A DNA stretch of 64,000 nt from Punica granatum (lineage: Eukaryota > Streptophyta > Magnoliopsida > Myrtales > Lythraceae). Every line of letters starts with the position of its first letter. Position 1 is the first letter of the stretch. Location of the stretch: positions 13,392,001 to 13,456,000 of the forward strand of contig NC_045130.1 of assembly GCF_007655135.1 (NCBI RefSeq), given 5' to 3'. Position numbers and translations under genes: made by a program. The notes beneath the pieces are model-generated. The model did no database searches. It was not told the DNA's origin and saw only the letters and a list, made by a program, of their open reading frames with translations. Shown piece after piece: positions 11,661 to 23,400 of this stretch.

Positions 11661-13032
11661 TGATCTTCCTTACATTTCGCTCAGTTTTCGTGTCATGGAC
11701 TCACCTTTAGCCCCAAAATAGTAATTTATCAAATCGGACCCTTCAATCACACAACCAAAGCATACAGTTCAAGTGAAGGTCCTAGGGACTGATTTGAGAA
11801 CTCACGCGTATACACAATCTCCTAAACATATCAAATCAGTTTTATGATATCTTCTCTGATTTCCTCTAATACTCCTTCACAAGCGCATTGGTCCAGAGCA
11901 ACATTGCACTTGAACCCTCAAGAAAAACAGAAATAAAATGAGGGCCATAAATTGTTCATTTCAGGCCGAGCAAAATGTTGATGCTGGAGACTAGTTTGGT
12001 TCATGTCCAGTTGAACAGAATTGCTGGAGAGGCAACGTGTAGGCTTGAGCTTGCTGGAAGTAGAAGGGAAGCAACCTTTGCCTTGGGCTGGGCTGAATTG
12101 AACAAGTCGAGTTGCGTGAAAGTGGACCTCAGTGAAATTAGATCCGCATGTAATATAGTATTCTTCTCCTTGTCCATTGATTCCACAAGGATTTTGGTAG
12201 TCGTAGCATCCACTTATAAAGACATTGAGAGGAGGGTCAAAAGGGAAGGGGACCAGAACTCAAAAGGCTTCGAGGACATCGACCGTGAGGGGGTCACAAA
12301 GGCTTTATTGGCCACTACAGAGAACGGTGGTCCATCGGGAGGGAGAAGGTATGATGTAGGACAAACCAAGGAGAAGTTAGGTGACTGTAGGAGGAAGGGG
12401 GTACCGCCGAATGAAGAAGAGGTTGAGAATGGTTTGGAGTCGAAATGAGGCCACTAAGGCCAACATTAACTAGAGATTTCAATAGAAAATTAAAAAAAGA
12501 TGGTGACCTGAGGGAGCTGAAGAGCGTAACCTAGTAAAAGAAGGCGTCGAGAGGTCAAGGAAGAGGAATCTGAATGTGATGGGGGTAATGGCTCGATGCT
12601 GCGTTGTTTCACATCAAGCAGAATCGAGCAATGGATAATGAGAACAAGGGAAGCTGAGAGAGAGCTCAATATGATGAGGCCATGGCTAGAGCTCGGGACA
12701 AGCATTTGCGCCATAAGAAGAGGAGAAGAAGGCAACCATAAAGAAAAAGGAAGAGCTGATGGGAAGCTGATTTTGGCGAAAAATGAGATTAGAGGAGTGG
12801 GAAAGCCAAAAGATGAGAGAAGGTCGAGAAGATGGTAGGTAGCCTGAGCCGTAAGGGACAGAGGTGGAAGATGAAAATCCTGTCAAAATAGTGCCATGGG
12901 AAAATTTAGAAGGGATTAATTTGTGTAGAACAAAATGAAGGAGAATGATATCTTAGAAGTAGAAAAAAGAAAATACAAAAATGTCGAACTGGGTTGTCGA
13001 GTGTGTCCGGCCTTAAACCGGAAACTTTGGTA
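11661..13032. other. Unclassified single-copy or decayed repeat region
   Basis: Frames of 157 codons (11975-12448, +) and 80 codons (12596-12838, +) are present, but they lack domain signatures, signal sequences or splice support. The purine-rich composition alone may explain them. I do not call a gene. Confidence 0.35.
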
Positions 13033-13037
13033 ATGAC
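13033..13037. repeat. Target site duplication of element 1 (left)
   Basis: ATGAC directly before the LTR start TGTCAGCACCC. The same five bases follow the other LTR at 52582-52586. Confidence 0.95.
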
Positions 13038-13114
13038 TGTCAGCACCCAATTTCGGTCCATCGGCTCCAGGGGGCAAAATTGTCATTTTTCAATTTATCA
13101 TTTTTTTTTAAAAA

Positions 13115-13157
<43 letters not shown>

Positions 13158-16100
13158 AATAAATAAATAAATAAGAAAAGAAAAAAAAAGATTCGGGCAC
13201 GATCGGGCAGGCCAGGCAGCGTTGACCGGCTGCCCGTGACCGCCGGCCCTTTTTTTAAAAAAAAAAAGATTCGGGCAGGCCGGGCAGCGCTCGCCGGCTG
13301 CCCGCGATCCTCGCCTACCCGAAACCCCCCCAAATTGCGATTTTCCGCGATTTTCTCCAAATCGGCCGAAATCTTAACGGAAAGGGGAAGAAATTGCAAT
13401 TAGATAAACAGAAATGGAATTCGGATAGAGAGGTACAGGACCCAAAGAACAAAAACGGAAAATTTGCTCTCGTTTGGAGGAATTTGGAGATCGGAGGAAC
13501 TCGGGAACCGTCGCCGGAAAATCGCGAAATACTCCCTGATCCCGACAGTTTTAACTTTGGTGAGGCCCAGATCGACCACTGCGAAGCGTCGGCGGTGTCC
13601 AGAACCGTCACCGGTGTCCATTTCGGCCCTCACCGCGGCGTCCAAGGGCGAGAACGGCCGCCCGCAGCCGCATCGCTGCCGTTCCCGGCAACCCCGACCG
13701 CCCGCCGGCTAACGGGCCTTGGCCCAGTTCACTCTCTCGCAGGTCCAGCACAAGAGTTCGGCCCATTTTGGCCCAACCTCCACAGTTCGGCCCAGCTTCT
13801 CTTCCGGGCGGTTTCTCCTTCGGGTGGGCGATCCGATCCGACCCGATCCATCCGGCGATTTTTTTATTTTTACAGAGAAGCCCCTCAACTTTCCGAACTA
13901 GGTAAATTCTCAACTTAGTGGCATGATGAGGGCTCCTTTCCTGGATATTATTTATTGCTTGATGGATATAATGTGAAATGAATGTTCTTGGGTCGCGTGG
14001 GTGATCGGATTTGTCCAGAACTCGATTTTACGAACTTTCTATTTTGTCACATTTCAGTCCAGAGGACGTATTTTATTTTTTTCAGATCTGCCCCGAATTT
14101 CAAAATTATTTTCAATCAAGTCTCGGTCATTTCACTATTTTCCAATCAGTCCTTGGATTTTCCAAAATTTTTCCAAGAATCCCAAAGAACTTTTCAAATT
14201 GTTTCAGTTTAGTCCCGGGACCATTTTTCACCCTTTTCAGATCTGCCCCGAACTTCAAAATTATTTTCAATCAAGTCCCGATCATTTTACTATTTTCCAA
14301 TCAGTCCTTGGATTTTCCAGAATTGTTTCCAAGAATCCCAAAGAACTTTTGAAATTATTTCAGTTTAGTCCTGGGACCTTTTTCACCCTTTTCAAATCTG
14401 CCCCGAATTTCAAAAATTCTTTTCAATCAAGTCCCAGTCATTTTACTATTTTCCAATCAGTCCTGGAATTCCCAGAATTTTTCAAGCATCCCAAAAAACT
14501 TTCCGAATTGTTTCAGTTTAGTCCCGGGGTTTTTTTTATTTCAAATCAGTCCAGATTTTCAAATTTATTTCAAATAAGTCCTATGACATTTTCAGTAATT
14601 TTTACATAGTCCCCAATTTTTTTAGAATTTTCAAATCAGTCCCCAATTTTATCAAAATTTACAAATCAGTCCTTGCTCTTTTAAAATCGTTCAATTTAGT
14701 CCCCTGGACATTTTCAAAAATATCCGACCCTTTCCTACTTGGATCACCGATCGGCAATGTATGTGCCCCATTTAAATATCTTATTTTTGTAACTATATGT
14801 ATACAATGTGACCCTGTTGGAAATTAGAGTTTATCGGGCGGTCAATTAATGGTTATCTCGACGACTCGAAATCCGTAGATTAAAGCATTCGGAAAATTTC
14901 TAATTAACATAAAATTCTATATACGGGATAATCGGGACGTTAAATTTGGCCAAATTAAATCACTTGACTCTTTTGAATGAACTGCACGAACTAATTAATA
15001 ATCTGTAATCGCATCGACAGTTCAAGAACTGTTAGTCATGCCCTTTTCAAAATTCACAATTTCAAAAGCACCGAGATACGTACAACGTAATCTTGATTTT
15101 CATGCACACACATATTTACTGATTCAAGGGCATGATTACCGGTTCTTGTCCTGCCGTCACTCTAGTGTAGGTTTGTGTTTAGAACGGATTAAAACATGGG
15201 AAAACGGATTAATTTCAAACTCGGCTTAAATCAAACATGGGCGATAGTCAAATAGAGGGTTAGGTTTTGGGTTTTTTAGGTGAAAATACTCTTAATCTAT
15301 AAAAGCCATATTGTCACGATACAGAATATTCTAAAAAACAACCCACACATTCGAGACTTGACTATGGACATCACGTCTGTCGGGTCCGTTAAAATAATAC
15401 CGAATGCCACATACCCTATCCATCATCCTTTTGTCTGCTTAAGGTAGGATTTGTATGCCAATATACCCCGGATAATAATCAGTTAATTCACGTATATTTG
15501 GCGATAATAGAATCCCATTGTTTGCTTATTTGAGCTTGCTTGTTACATTTTTACAATTATTTGTTATGCGGATCGAGCCTGATCCTTTAGGACACAATTC
15601 ACACGGGGTCCAATCCCCCATACACCGAGTGCGCATTTAAGTTAATTTTCGGTTAATTTTCCAAAACTATACGGTGAGCATGAGTGTAATTATGGCCGAA
15701 TGCGAACCGACTGGGATCTAGTTATTGTAGCTTGTCTTTTATTTTATTTGAGAGAACAATGTAAGGTTTTTATATTATACATATATTCATGTAAAATCCC
15801 GGTCGAAGAGTGGACGGTCAGAGTGTTTCTTCGAATTTACGGTGTTAAAACGCGTAAGATGAGCGGAACTTAATTAAGCGATAATTAAATAAAAATGGCA
15901 AACCTAGACAAGCTAGAGTACTGATAGGGCATGCGAGATATAGGCTCGCATGTAACAGAACCCCCGAATTCGGAACCTCAGGTTTCGCAGACTATATGCC
16001 TTAGCAATTAGGTGTACCCCATACCCCTAGACCCAGGCAACTCACCGGCCCTCGACTTTCGGGTCGTAAATAGGTAGTGGCGACTCCTTCTCACGTGCGT

Positions 16101-16196
16101 CCGTCGCGCGTCCCCGGGAAGGTGGACACTCCCAAGCCGCTTTACATTTAAGCGCACGCATGCGTGCCCCGACGAGACGAAATTCGGGTGCGCACA
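13038..16196 (+). repeat. 5' LTR of element 1
   Basis: Matches 49436-52581 throughout with scattered substitutions and a differing (TAA)n/(TAAA)n microsatellite (13111-13172). The outer ends are near-inverted copies of each other, TGTCAGCACCCAATTTCG against TGTGCGCACCCGAATTTCG. The promoter should lie here, but I cannot place a TATA box with confidence. Open frames in the LTR are compositional. Confidence 0.95.
14083..14548 (+). repeat. 155-bp tandem repeat inside the element 1 LTR
   Basis: The block beginning CAGATCTGCCCCGAA recurs at 14083, 14238 and 14393, exactly 155 bp apart. It contains shorter internal echoes of TCAATCAAGTCC, CCAATCAGTCC and AGTTTAGTCCC. The 3' LTR has the same array at 50465, 50620 and 50776. 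The array predates integration because both LTRs share it. Confidence 0.88.
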
Positions 16197-16199
16197 GCT

Positions 16200-16217
16200 T
16201 GGCGACTCCACTAGGGA
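16200..16217 (+). promoter_or_regulatory. Primer binding site of element 1
   Basis: TGGCGACTCCACTAGGGA starts three bases after the LTR end. Element 2 has TGGCGACTCCGCTGGGGA at the same place. The TGG start fits pairing with the CCA end of a tRNA. I cannot name the tRNA from memory with confidence. Confidence 0.7.
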
Positions 16218-16765
16218 CACTTAGAGGGTTCGGGCTCGTTCCCGCTTGCTTTGTTTGCTTGTTTATTTACCGCTTTCTGCAATTTCCCGCTCATCTACTT
16301 TATGCACTTTCATTTATGCATTCGCTTTGCATATCATGATAACTCTAGGTACCTATGGGTCGCGTCCCACGACCGGAAATAGAAGCATAGGTTAGATAGG
16401 GGTTCGAAGTAGGGGTACGGCGCGCAGTTCGACTGTCGCTTAGGCCTTGAAAAGAATCCCGCTCGATTTCAAGGAATTGACACCCTTGAGTCGGGGGCCC
16501 CATCCCTAGGTAGCACGGTCCTTGTAGTGCCGAAACCATGCATACTGCAGGAGCTCCATGCCATATTCCAACCCGACTTCAGTAACAGTCCATCGAGTCG
16601 GCCTGCGCGCCATTTGAGTCATTTTTTGTTTTTGAGAGAGATGTACGTTGTATACATTAAGCCGTGGGCATTTATTTTCTGTACCCATGCATCATCTAAT
16701 TTCAAAATTAGGCGTCATTTGTATTAACTAGTCCTAAATCGGTTTTCCTTTCATCTTGGTAAGAG
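16218..16765 (+). other. Untranslated leader of element 1
   Basis: Sequence between the primer site and ORF1 without a coding frame. It presumably carries packaging signals, but none is identifiable by eye. Confidence 0.6.
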
Positions 16766-18199
16766 ATGGCGCGCTCGATCTTCTTTCCACACCTTGACAG
16801 GGTCAAGCAACCACTCGAGGAAATCAGTCACATCTGGGCTCATCTACATCAAGTCAACCGCGATTACATCAGGACCTTTGTTGGGGATATACCAATGTTA
16901 GCCATGTGCCGAGTGGATTGGAACTTCTTGGGAGCAGCGGTGACATTTTGGGACCCAGTCCACGCCGTCTTCAACATCCAAGGTACCGAGCTCACACCTA
17001 CCATCGAGGAATATCGCACTCTCGTCGAAAGAATTGCAGCCACCCGCGGCATTGTGAAACCTAACTTCCACACCACCCGACTTGTTTTGGTATCGCGTCT
17101 AGTCGAGATGCATAGGTCTCAGCTACAAGCCGAACTTGCATATTCCGGTGGCACAGAGATAGTCACCGCGAAACTCCTCTGTTTTATTGAAATACGAGCG
17201 CACGAGGTTCAAGGGGATCTTTTACAAAAAAAATTTTGTCATGCATTCTTATTCTTAATTTTCGGGACTCTATTATTCCTTCGCTCGGCCGGTCACATTG
17301 ACGCAGCCTTAGCTAGCGTTGTCCTCCAAGTGGTTGGAGGCCGCGAATACGAGGTGGCCTTGTTGGCCGAGACCATACGGTCCCTTGATCGCGTTACAAG
17401 AAAGACCGATCGAAAGTTGAGAGGGTCCCCAATCCTTTTGCAAATTTGGCTCCAAAGCCATGCAAACCCCTTCGGCGTTGTTCGTCCGGTTATGTTTTTC
17501 AAACGTCCGGAGCCTGTCATTTCGCGGTTACTACCTCTGTTGCGTGCGGAGGAATGCAAGGTCTCCGAGTGGATCAAAATTTTTCGCGAAATAGCACCAA
17601 AGGGCTTTAAATGGTGCGCCGCGTGGATTTTAACGGAGTACCACTCGTGAGCCATGCAGGGTCCACCACCTATTTTCCGGCGCGAGTAGTGAGACAGTTA
17701 GGTGGCTTACAGACGGTTCCCAAAGGTACGACGCGAACCGAGTTCGAACACACTCGGCGGGAGGACCGGACATCCATAGATCGCCTAAGTGAAATCGAAC
17801 GGGTTATGACCGCGTGGCGAACTACGGTCATCGAGCATCTTTATTTCCCCGAGGACCCAACCCAAGATGAACGGGACTTTCAAGCCACGGAGGAATATAT
17901 CCTCCGCTTTTATCGATGGGGTCCATCAAAGAATGATGATTTCACAGATTCCCTCGGTAGAGAGTAGCACATCATCCGGGGCACCGGTACCGGACATGAC
18001 CATCCAAGCCGAGCTCGCCAATCTCAGGGCTGAAAGGGATCGCCTCCGCCGAGAGATCGCCGAGAAGAATGAGCAGCTGGGCGATCAGCACCAACTACAA
18101 AAGGAACTTGCCCAGATCCGCGCCCAACTTCAGAGGCGTGATCAGGAGTTGGCGCAAGCGAACGCTGCTTTGGAAAGGTCCAGGAAGAGGGCCCATTGA
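16766..18199 (+). pseudogene. Element 1 ORF1, Tat/Ogre-specific protein of unknown function (broken)
   Basis: About 478 codons from ATG 16766 to TGA 18199, in frame 2 to about 17640, then frame 1, then frame 2 again after about 17950, so two frameshifts. The N-terminal part has FWDPVHAVFN, GTELTPTIEEY and QVVGGREYEVALLAETIRSL, matching the ORF1 of element 2 (FWDSEHAVFN, GTELSPTIEEY, QVVGGHSYVEALLAETVRSL). The C-terminal 60 residues are a charged coiled coil (AELANLRAERDRLRREI). An extra ORF upstream of gag is typical of Tat/Ogre elements. The domain resembles the plant DUF7745-type proteins, as far as I can recall. Function unknown. Confidence 0.8.
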
Positions 18200-18525
18200 G
18201 GTCCACGCACATCCTAGGATAGACACCTCTACCAGGCCCTCACCGGTGCTTTCCATGGCGACGGTCGCTTGCACCTCGGGCACGTTGGAAGACCGACTTA
18301 GGACTATCTTTTCAAAATTTGTATTGCACTTTGAACCATTCAGAGTTAATATGAATGACAGCATTAGTTTTTGAAAATTCATGCATCTCATGCATTTCTT
18401 CTTTTATTCACTGCTTTGCATGTTATTTTAGAGATAATTTCTTACATTAAACTCATGCACTTATGGAATCCAGGTGTTAACAACTGGCGACACCTCATCG
18501 ATATCCCACTCATTTCAAGCAAAGA
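18200..18525 (+). other. ORF1-gag spacer of element 1
   Basis: Non-coding, as at 34263-34608 in element 2. CCAGGTGTTAACAACTGGCG just before gag resembles a second primer-like or splice region, but I can assign no function. Confidence 0.4.
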
Positions 18526-20431
18526 ATGGCAGAGAAAAATCAACTAGCTGTCTTTGAGGAGGATACGCCTCTCACCCCAATTCATTCTCAAGCACTGACT
18601 TTGCATGCGCCACCACCACACGTGTCCCCTACAGGCGTGCCACCAGCATATCGGGGAGCTTCCCCGACTCATCTTCCGCCACCTGCATCTTCGGGCCCAC
18701 ACCCAGCATATTCAGGAGGGCAGCCATCTTCTGCAGCTGATGATCGTACACGTATTGCAGTACTCGAGAGCATGGTCAATCAACTGGCCGCCACCATGGC
18801 TACCAATATGGCCGAGCTCATGGCCCTGCTCAAAGACCCAAATCGTGCTTCTTCGAGCTTCACCCCACCTCTTGGGTACGGGCCAGCGGTCGATCCAAGC
18901 CCATGGGCCCAGTAGACCTTGATTCCTGATAATGGAGATATGTCTGCCCCAACGATAGTGAATGCGCCGGAGGCCCATCCGGTTAACAATCTTCCAGCAC
19001 CACCTGCTTCAGCGGCAATGTTGGAACCGCCTATGCTAGTACCTCCACCGATCTCCACATCAGTCCCAGTTCCGGTCTCTGCGTCGGTCCCAACTCTGAC
19101 TTCCGCTGTCCCACCGCCGATCATATTCCTGCCTACAACTGCCCAGGCTCCTGCTCACACTGTTGAACCTCCCTCGTACCAAGCTCCACAACCCCATATC
19201 GGCCTTTCTTGCCAAGCTCCACCTCCCATAAATATAGCTTACTCTGAACCGGGCACGCCGAACCACGCAGCCCCTAGAGCTCCACCCACAAATTTTCTCC
19301 CAGAAACGAGGACTGAACAGGAACAGAGATTGAAGAAGTTGGAAGAGAATATACGAGCCCTACAATCAAGCGGCTCTCGCCTCGATGCCGGCGATGGTAA
19401 TTGGAGTCTCTTCCCAGGTATGTAGCTACCCCCAAAGATTAAGGTGCCTGAATTCCAGAGGTACTACGGCACGACCGACCCTCGTCACCATCTCCGTCAC
19501 TACCGGGGAAAAATGCTGCAGTACTGGGAATACGAAGAGTTCGTCATCCATACGTTCCAGGATAGCTTGGCAGGAGCGGCTTTGGATTGGTACATGTCAT
19601 TGAAAGCTGCGGATATCCCCACGTGGGCAGACCTCTCAAGCAAATTCATAGACCAGTACAGGTACTGTGCGGAGACGCCCCCGACTCTGCTGGAGCTCAG
19701 CATGATGGAGATGACCGAGGACCAGGACTTCGAGGCCTATGCAGTGAAGTGGCGGGCTAGAGCGGCGAAGCATGTCCCTCTGATCAGTGAGACACAACAG
19801 ATCCAATTATTCCACTCCACTATTAAAGGGGCCTACTACTTGCACTTGTTGGCACACACGTCTTCATTCTCCAACCTTATCGACGCCGGAAAGAAGCTCG
19901 ACATCGGCATTAAGCTCGGCAAGATAGAAGGTCCGGCCGAGAAAAAGGAAGGAGAGTCCTCGAAGAGGGCCGCTACTGGGACAGCGGGAAGCAGGAGAGG
20001 GAAAGACATGTCCGTCAATGCTGTCAACTCAGGGCGCCAAGCCCCCCAGCAATATTCCATAAGTTACACGCCCGCACCACCGGCCACTCAAGCGTATGCC
20101 CCACCTTCGATGCATTATCAACAACAACTCCCAGCGCAACAAGTTTACTATTCCGCCCCGCCGGCTTCCTTTCCGTCGCCGGTCTCGCAGCAATACGCCC
20201 ATAATTATGCCTCTACTCCTCCTCAGACCCCGCAATACAGGCCCCCGGCTTCGAGAACTCCTCAGCCAACGCAACAGGCTCCAGCCCCATAGGGTCAACA
20301 AGGTGGTGCAATGCAAACTCGGCAGCGTAAACAGTTTACGCCCCTGCCGGCTCCACTCTCCCACATATACCAACAGCTCATCGCAGGCAAACAGATCCGA
20401 CCAATAGCACCTAATCCTGGTTTTAACCCGA
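18526..20431 (+). pseudogene. Element 1 gag, N-terminal and capsid part (interrupted by element 2)
   Basis: One frame from ATG 18526 (MAEKNQ; element 2 has MAEDGR) to the insertion point. It has in-frame stops at 18913 (TAG), 19423 (TAG) and 20290 (TAG). The first 250 codons are Pro/Ala/Thr-rich. The capsid-type retrotransposon gag domain spans about 19444-19920 (TDPRHHLRHYRGKML, EEFVIHTFQDSLAGAALDW, KFIDQYRYC). A Gln/Pro-rich tail follows. The frame continues after element 2 at 41619 into a zinc-knuckle-like motif. Gag would form the particle that packages element RNA. Confidence 0.88.
20427..20431. repeat. Target site duplication of element 2 (left)
   Basis: CCCGA before TGTGCGCACCC, repeated at 41614-41618 after the other LTR. 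Confidence 0.95.
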
Positions 20432-23400
20432 TGTGCGCACCCGAATTTAATCTCGTCGGGGCACGCATGCGCGAAGCCTATGCAACGCGGCTTGGGAGTG
20501 TCCACCTTCCCGGGGACGCGTGACGGATAAGCGTGAGAAGGAGTCGTCACTTGTCATTTTACAACCCGAAGGTCGAGGGCCGACAAATTACCCGAGTCTA
20601 GGGGTACAAGGTACGCCTAAATGCTAAGGCAATGGTCGTGTGGAACCGAAAATTCCAAATTCGGGGATTCTATTACGTGCGGGCCTATATCCCACACGCC
20701 CTTCTGGTACTTTAGCTTGCTAGACTTGCCGTTTTGTTTATTTACCGCGTGATTTTAGGGTTGCACTTGACTCCCCCGTTTTGACACCGTAAATTTGGTG
20801 AATTAATTAAGTTGGGCCAAGAGCCCGAAAGATGAGTAGACTTGTGCTTCGAGGGATCGGTTCACTATCTTATCGTTACAGTTCATCGAGCCATGATGGT
20901 CGATTCCCTGCGCGAACCGAGACCACGATTATTCGAGTTTACTCATCTCTTGGTGACGATAGACCAACTTAACCGATTCGACACTCGGACCTCTCGCTCG
21001 CCGATCGGGATCCTTACAAGTGAATGAGTGAATATACAAATAAAATTCTCACAATGTTCCCTCGAATAATTACAGAGTGTAACTGAATAAGTAAATGGAT
21101 CCCGATCGGTTTACGTTGGGCCAATATTCCGCTCCGGCTCACCGTGTGTTTTGAATAACCGATAAATAAATTAAGGCAACATGGGCTCAAGGAGCCGGGG
21201 GTCAGGTCCGATCGAACCAACGGTCTACAGGAGAACCGGTTGATTCCCACTGTAACCGTTGGACCGATCGAGCTCCCGGGTGATATATAAACACGTTTCA
21301 CACATCCAATCCAAATTGCCTTCCACATAGGCCATGTTTGGAGTATGATGGTGAATCGAGGTTAGATCCCATTCCGCACTCGGGTTGCACGCGCTCAGTG
21401 AGTTAGGAGGCGTTGGACCTCGTGTTTGGTAGTTTGGGGCGTTGGACCCCGTGCAACACGTAACCTATGGGTTCGGGCCCAAACCGAGACAAATTAGCAA
21501 AGATAAGTGGAATACAGAAGAAAAATGATAGAACTAACGGAAAACAGGCAACAACAGACAAATGAAGGCGAATACAGACAAATGGTGCATTAAGTCGAAT
21601 GCACGTGATTTAATCAGTTATTAACCGGGGTTGATTAACAAACAATGTGTCTAACCTAGGCAAACATAGATGGTGGACTAGAATAGGGTTCTAAGCCAAT
21701 TACATGTGTGTGTTTGTTTTAAGACTCTTATTCAGTGAGGTGACACTGCGGTTTCACCGAATTAGCCAAACTCGTGTTTTGACTCTAGATTGGAATCTAT
21801 CATTCCGCCTATCCATTATCTAGTGTTTGATTAAGCCAAATGTATGATTAATCCGATTTTTTGTGTTTTGTAACTGAGATAAAATGCTCCCCACCGAATC
21901 TACGATAGGAAGAAAGAAACACCGAAAATGAACGAAATGGGCTGCGCGAATGAAACTCGCCCCCGAATGGGTTGTCCTTTCTCGTTCATAGTTCTAGGTG
22001 TTTCCAACTCCCTAAAGCCTAGGGTATCGGTGAGTCACGGAATGACGGTTATGCCCTTGAATGATAAGACGTGTGAGATTCGTGTACAAATTGGGGACCG
22101 TGTGACACGAAGGAGTCTAAGGAGGACTCGCGCGTCTCGACTTGAGCCGCCTCAAATCGGGCCCGGACTGGTGTCGTGGCTCGCGAGTACTCATTAGACG
22201 TCAATTCTAGTCGTGTTGCACGCCTCGGTGCTTTGAAATTGTGAGTTCTTTTTAAGGAAAAGGGCATTCCCGCCGCTCCGTGAACCATCGATGCGTTTAC
22301 GAATTAATAATCAATTTACCCAATTATTTGGTCCGAGCGATTTAATTAGTCGAATGACGCGTCCCGTTTCTCCCGTTTGTGAAATTATTCGGTGGTGGTG
22401 ACCTTATATTGTGGACATTATGAATTCGGTGAGTAATTATCTGAAACCAACGCGTCGATCATGTAACTACCACATAACTAATGATAAGACCCGAACATTA
22501 AGACACCCAATTCCAAGGGACGATCCGAAAAGATTAGGGAGGTCGCCTTAAACCCGGGAGGAGTCCGGGGACTCTCGGCCACTTCCCGAAAGAAGGGGCC
22601 GAGTGACCCTTGGCTCGTCTCGGATTTTAAGCAATCTCCCACGCCGATTCTAATCGTTTCTTGCATACACAACACGTCAATCACGATAATAATACATGTT
22701 TTAGTTATCTCGATACCGCCATGATCATAATCACGTAAAATCATACAAACACGCATGAACGAGGTATTTAAGCGGAAACAACGAAGACGGCATCAACTCA
22801 ACTAATATCCAAATGGATAAAACACGGGAATCGGCCCGTCTCGAGGTGGAAGAAAGCTTTCCGGACTCGTGTGGTCCAAGGAAGCTCTCGGCCACATTCC
22901 TTCATGGGAGGCCGTGAGCTTCCATGACTCACGTGAGTCGGGAGAGCTTCTTCGACCCCGATTCGGAACATTTCCCGTCATACTAATGTGTTACGTGTGA
23001 CTAACGGTATAGGGACATAGGAATCGACTCAATTCGGGAAAGGAGAAGCCACCATAGCCCCGCATAGGCCAAGGGAGCTCACGGGTCTCTCCCTAGAGAC
23101 TTGGCCTGGAGTCCCGTGGCTCAACCGTGGCCAAGGGGGGCCTCTCCCGTCCGGATCCGAGCCGTTTCCCATCATGGCACGCAAGCTCGAGCATCATACG
23201 GACATGGCATGGATATACGAACGAAAATAACGGACGTACGTTGTATGGGAGTGTATGGGAATCACGGATCCGAAAGAAAAAAGTAAACTTTCATGCATTC
23301 CGACCTCTTTAAGCCATATTAACGTTTCATGTAAACGAATATCAAGGATCCTAGCTTCTCTAAGTTGTAAAGAGATGTTACCTAGCCTCGATGCACGAGG

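Noticed and set aside
11975..12448. 157-codon plus frame between unit A and element 1
   Set aside because: No recognisable domain or splice context, and a purine-rich bias. Left as unclassified rather than called a gene.
13394..13918. 174-codon frame at the start of the element 1 LTR
   Set aside because: GC-rich LTR sequence with open frames on both strands and no domain. The copy in the 3' LTR has a stop that shortens it.
14001..14609. 202-codon plus frame rich in Phe, Gln and Ser
   Set aside because: It lies wholly in the LTR and follows its 155-bp tandem repeat. The matching stretch in the 3' LTR is broken differently.
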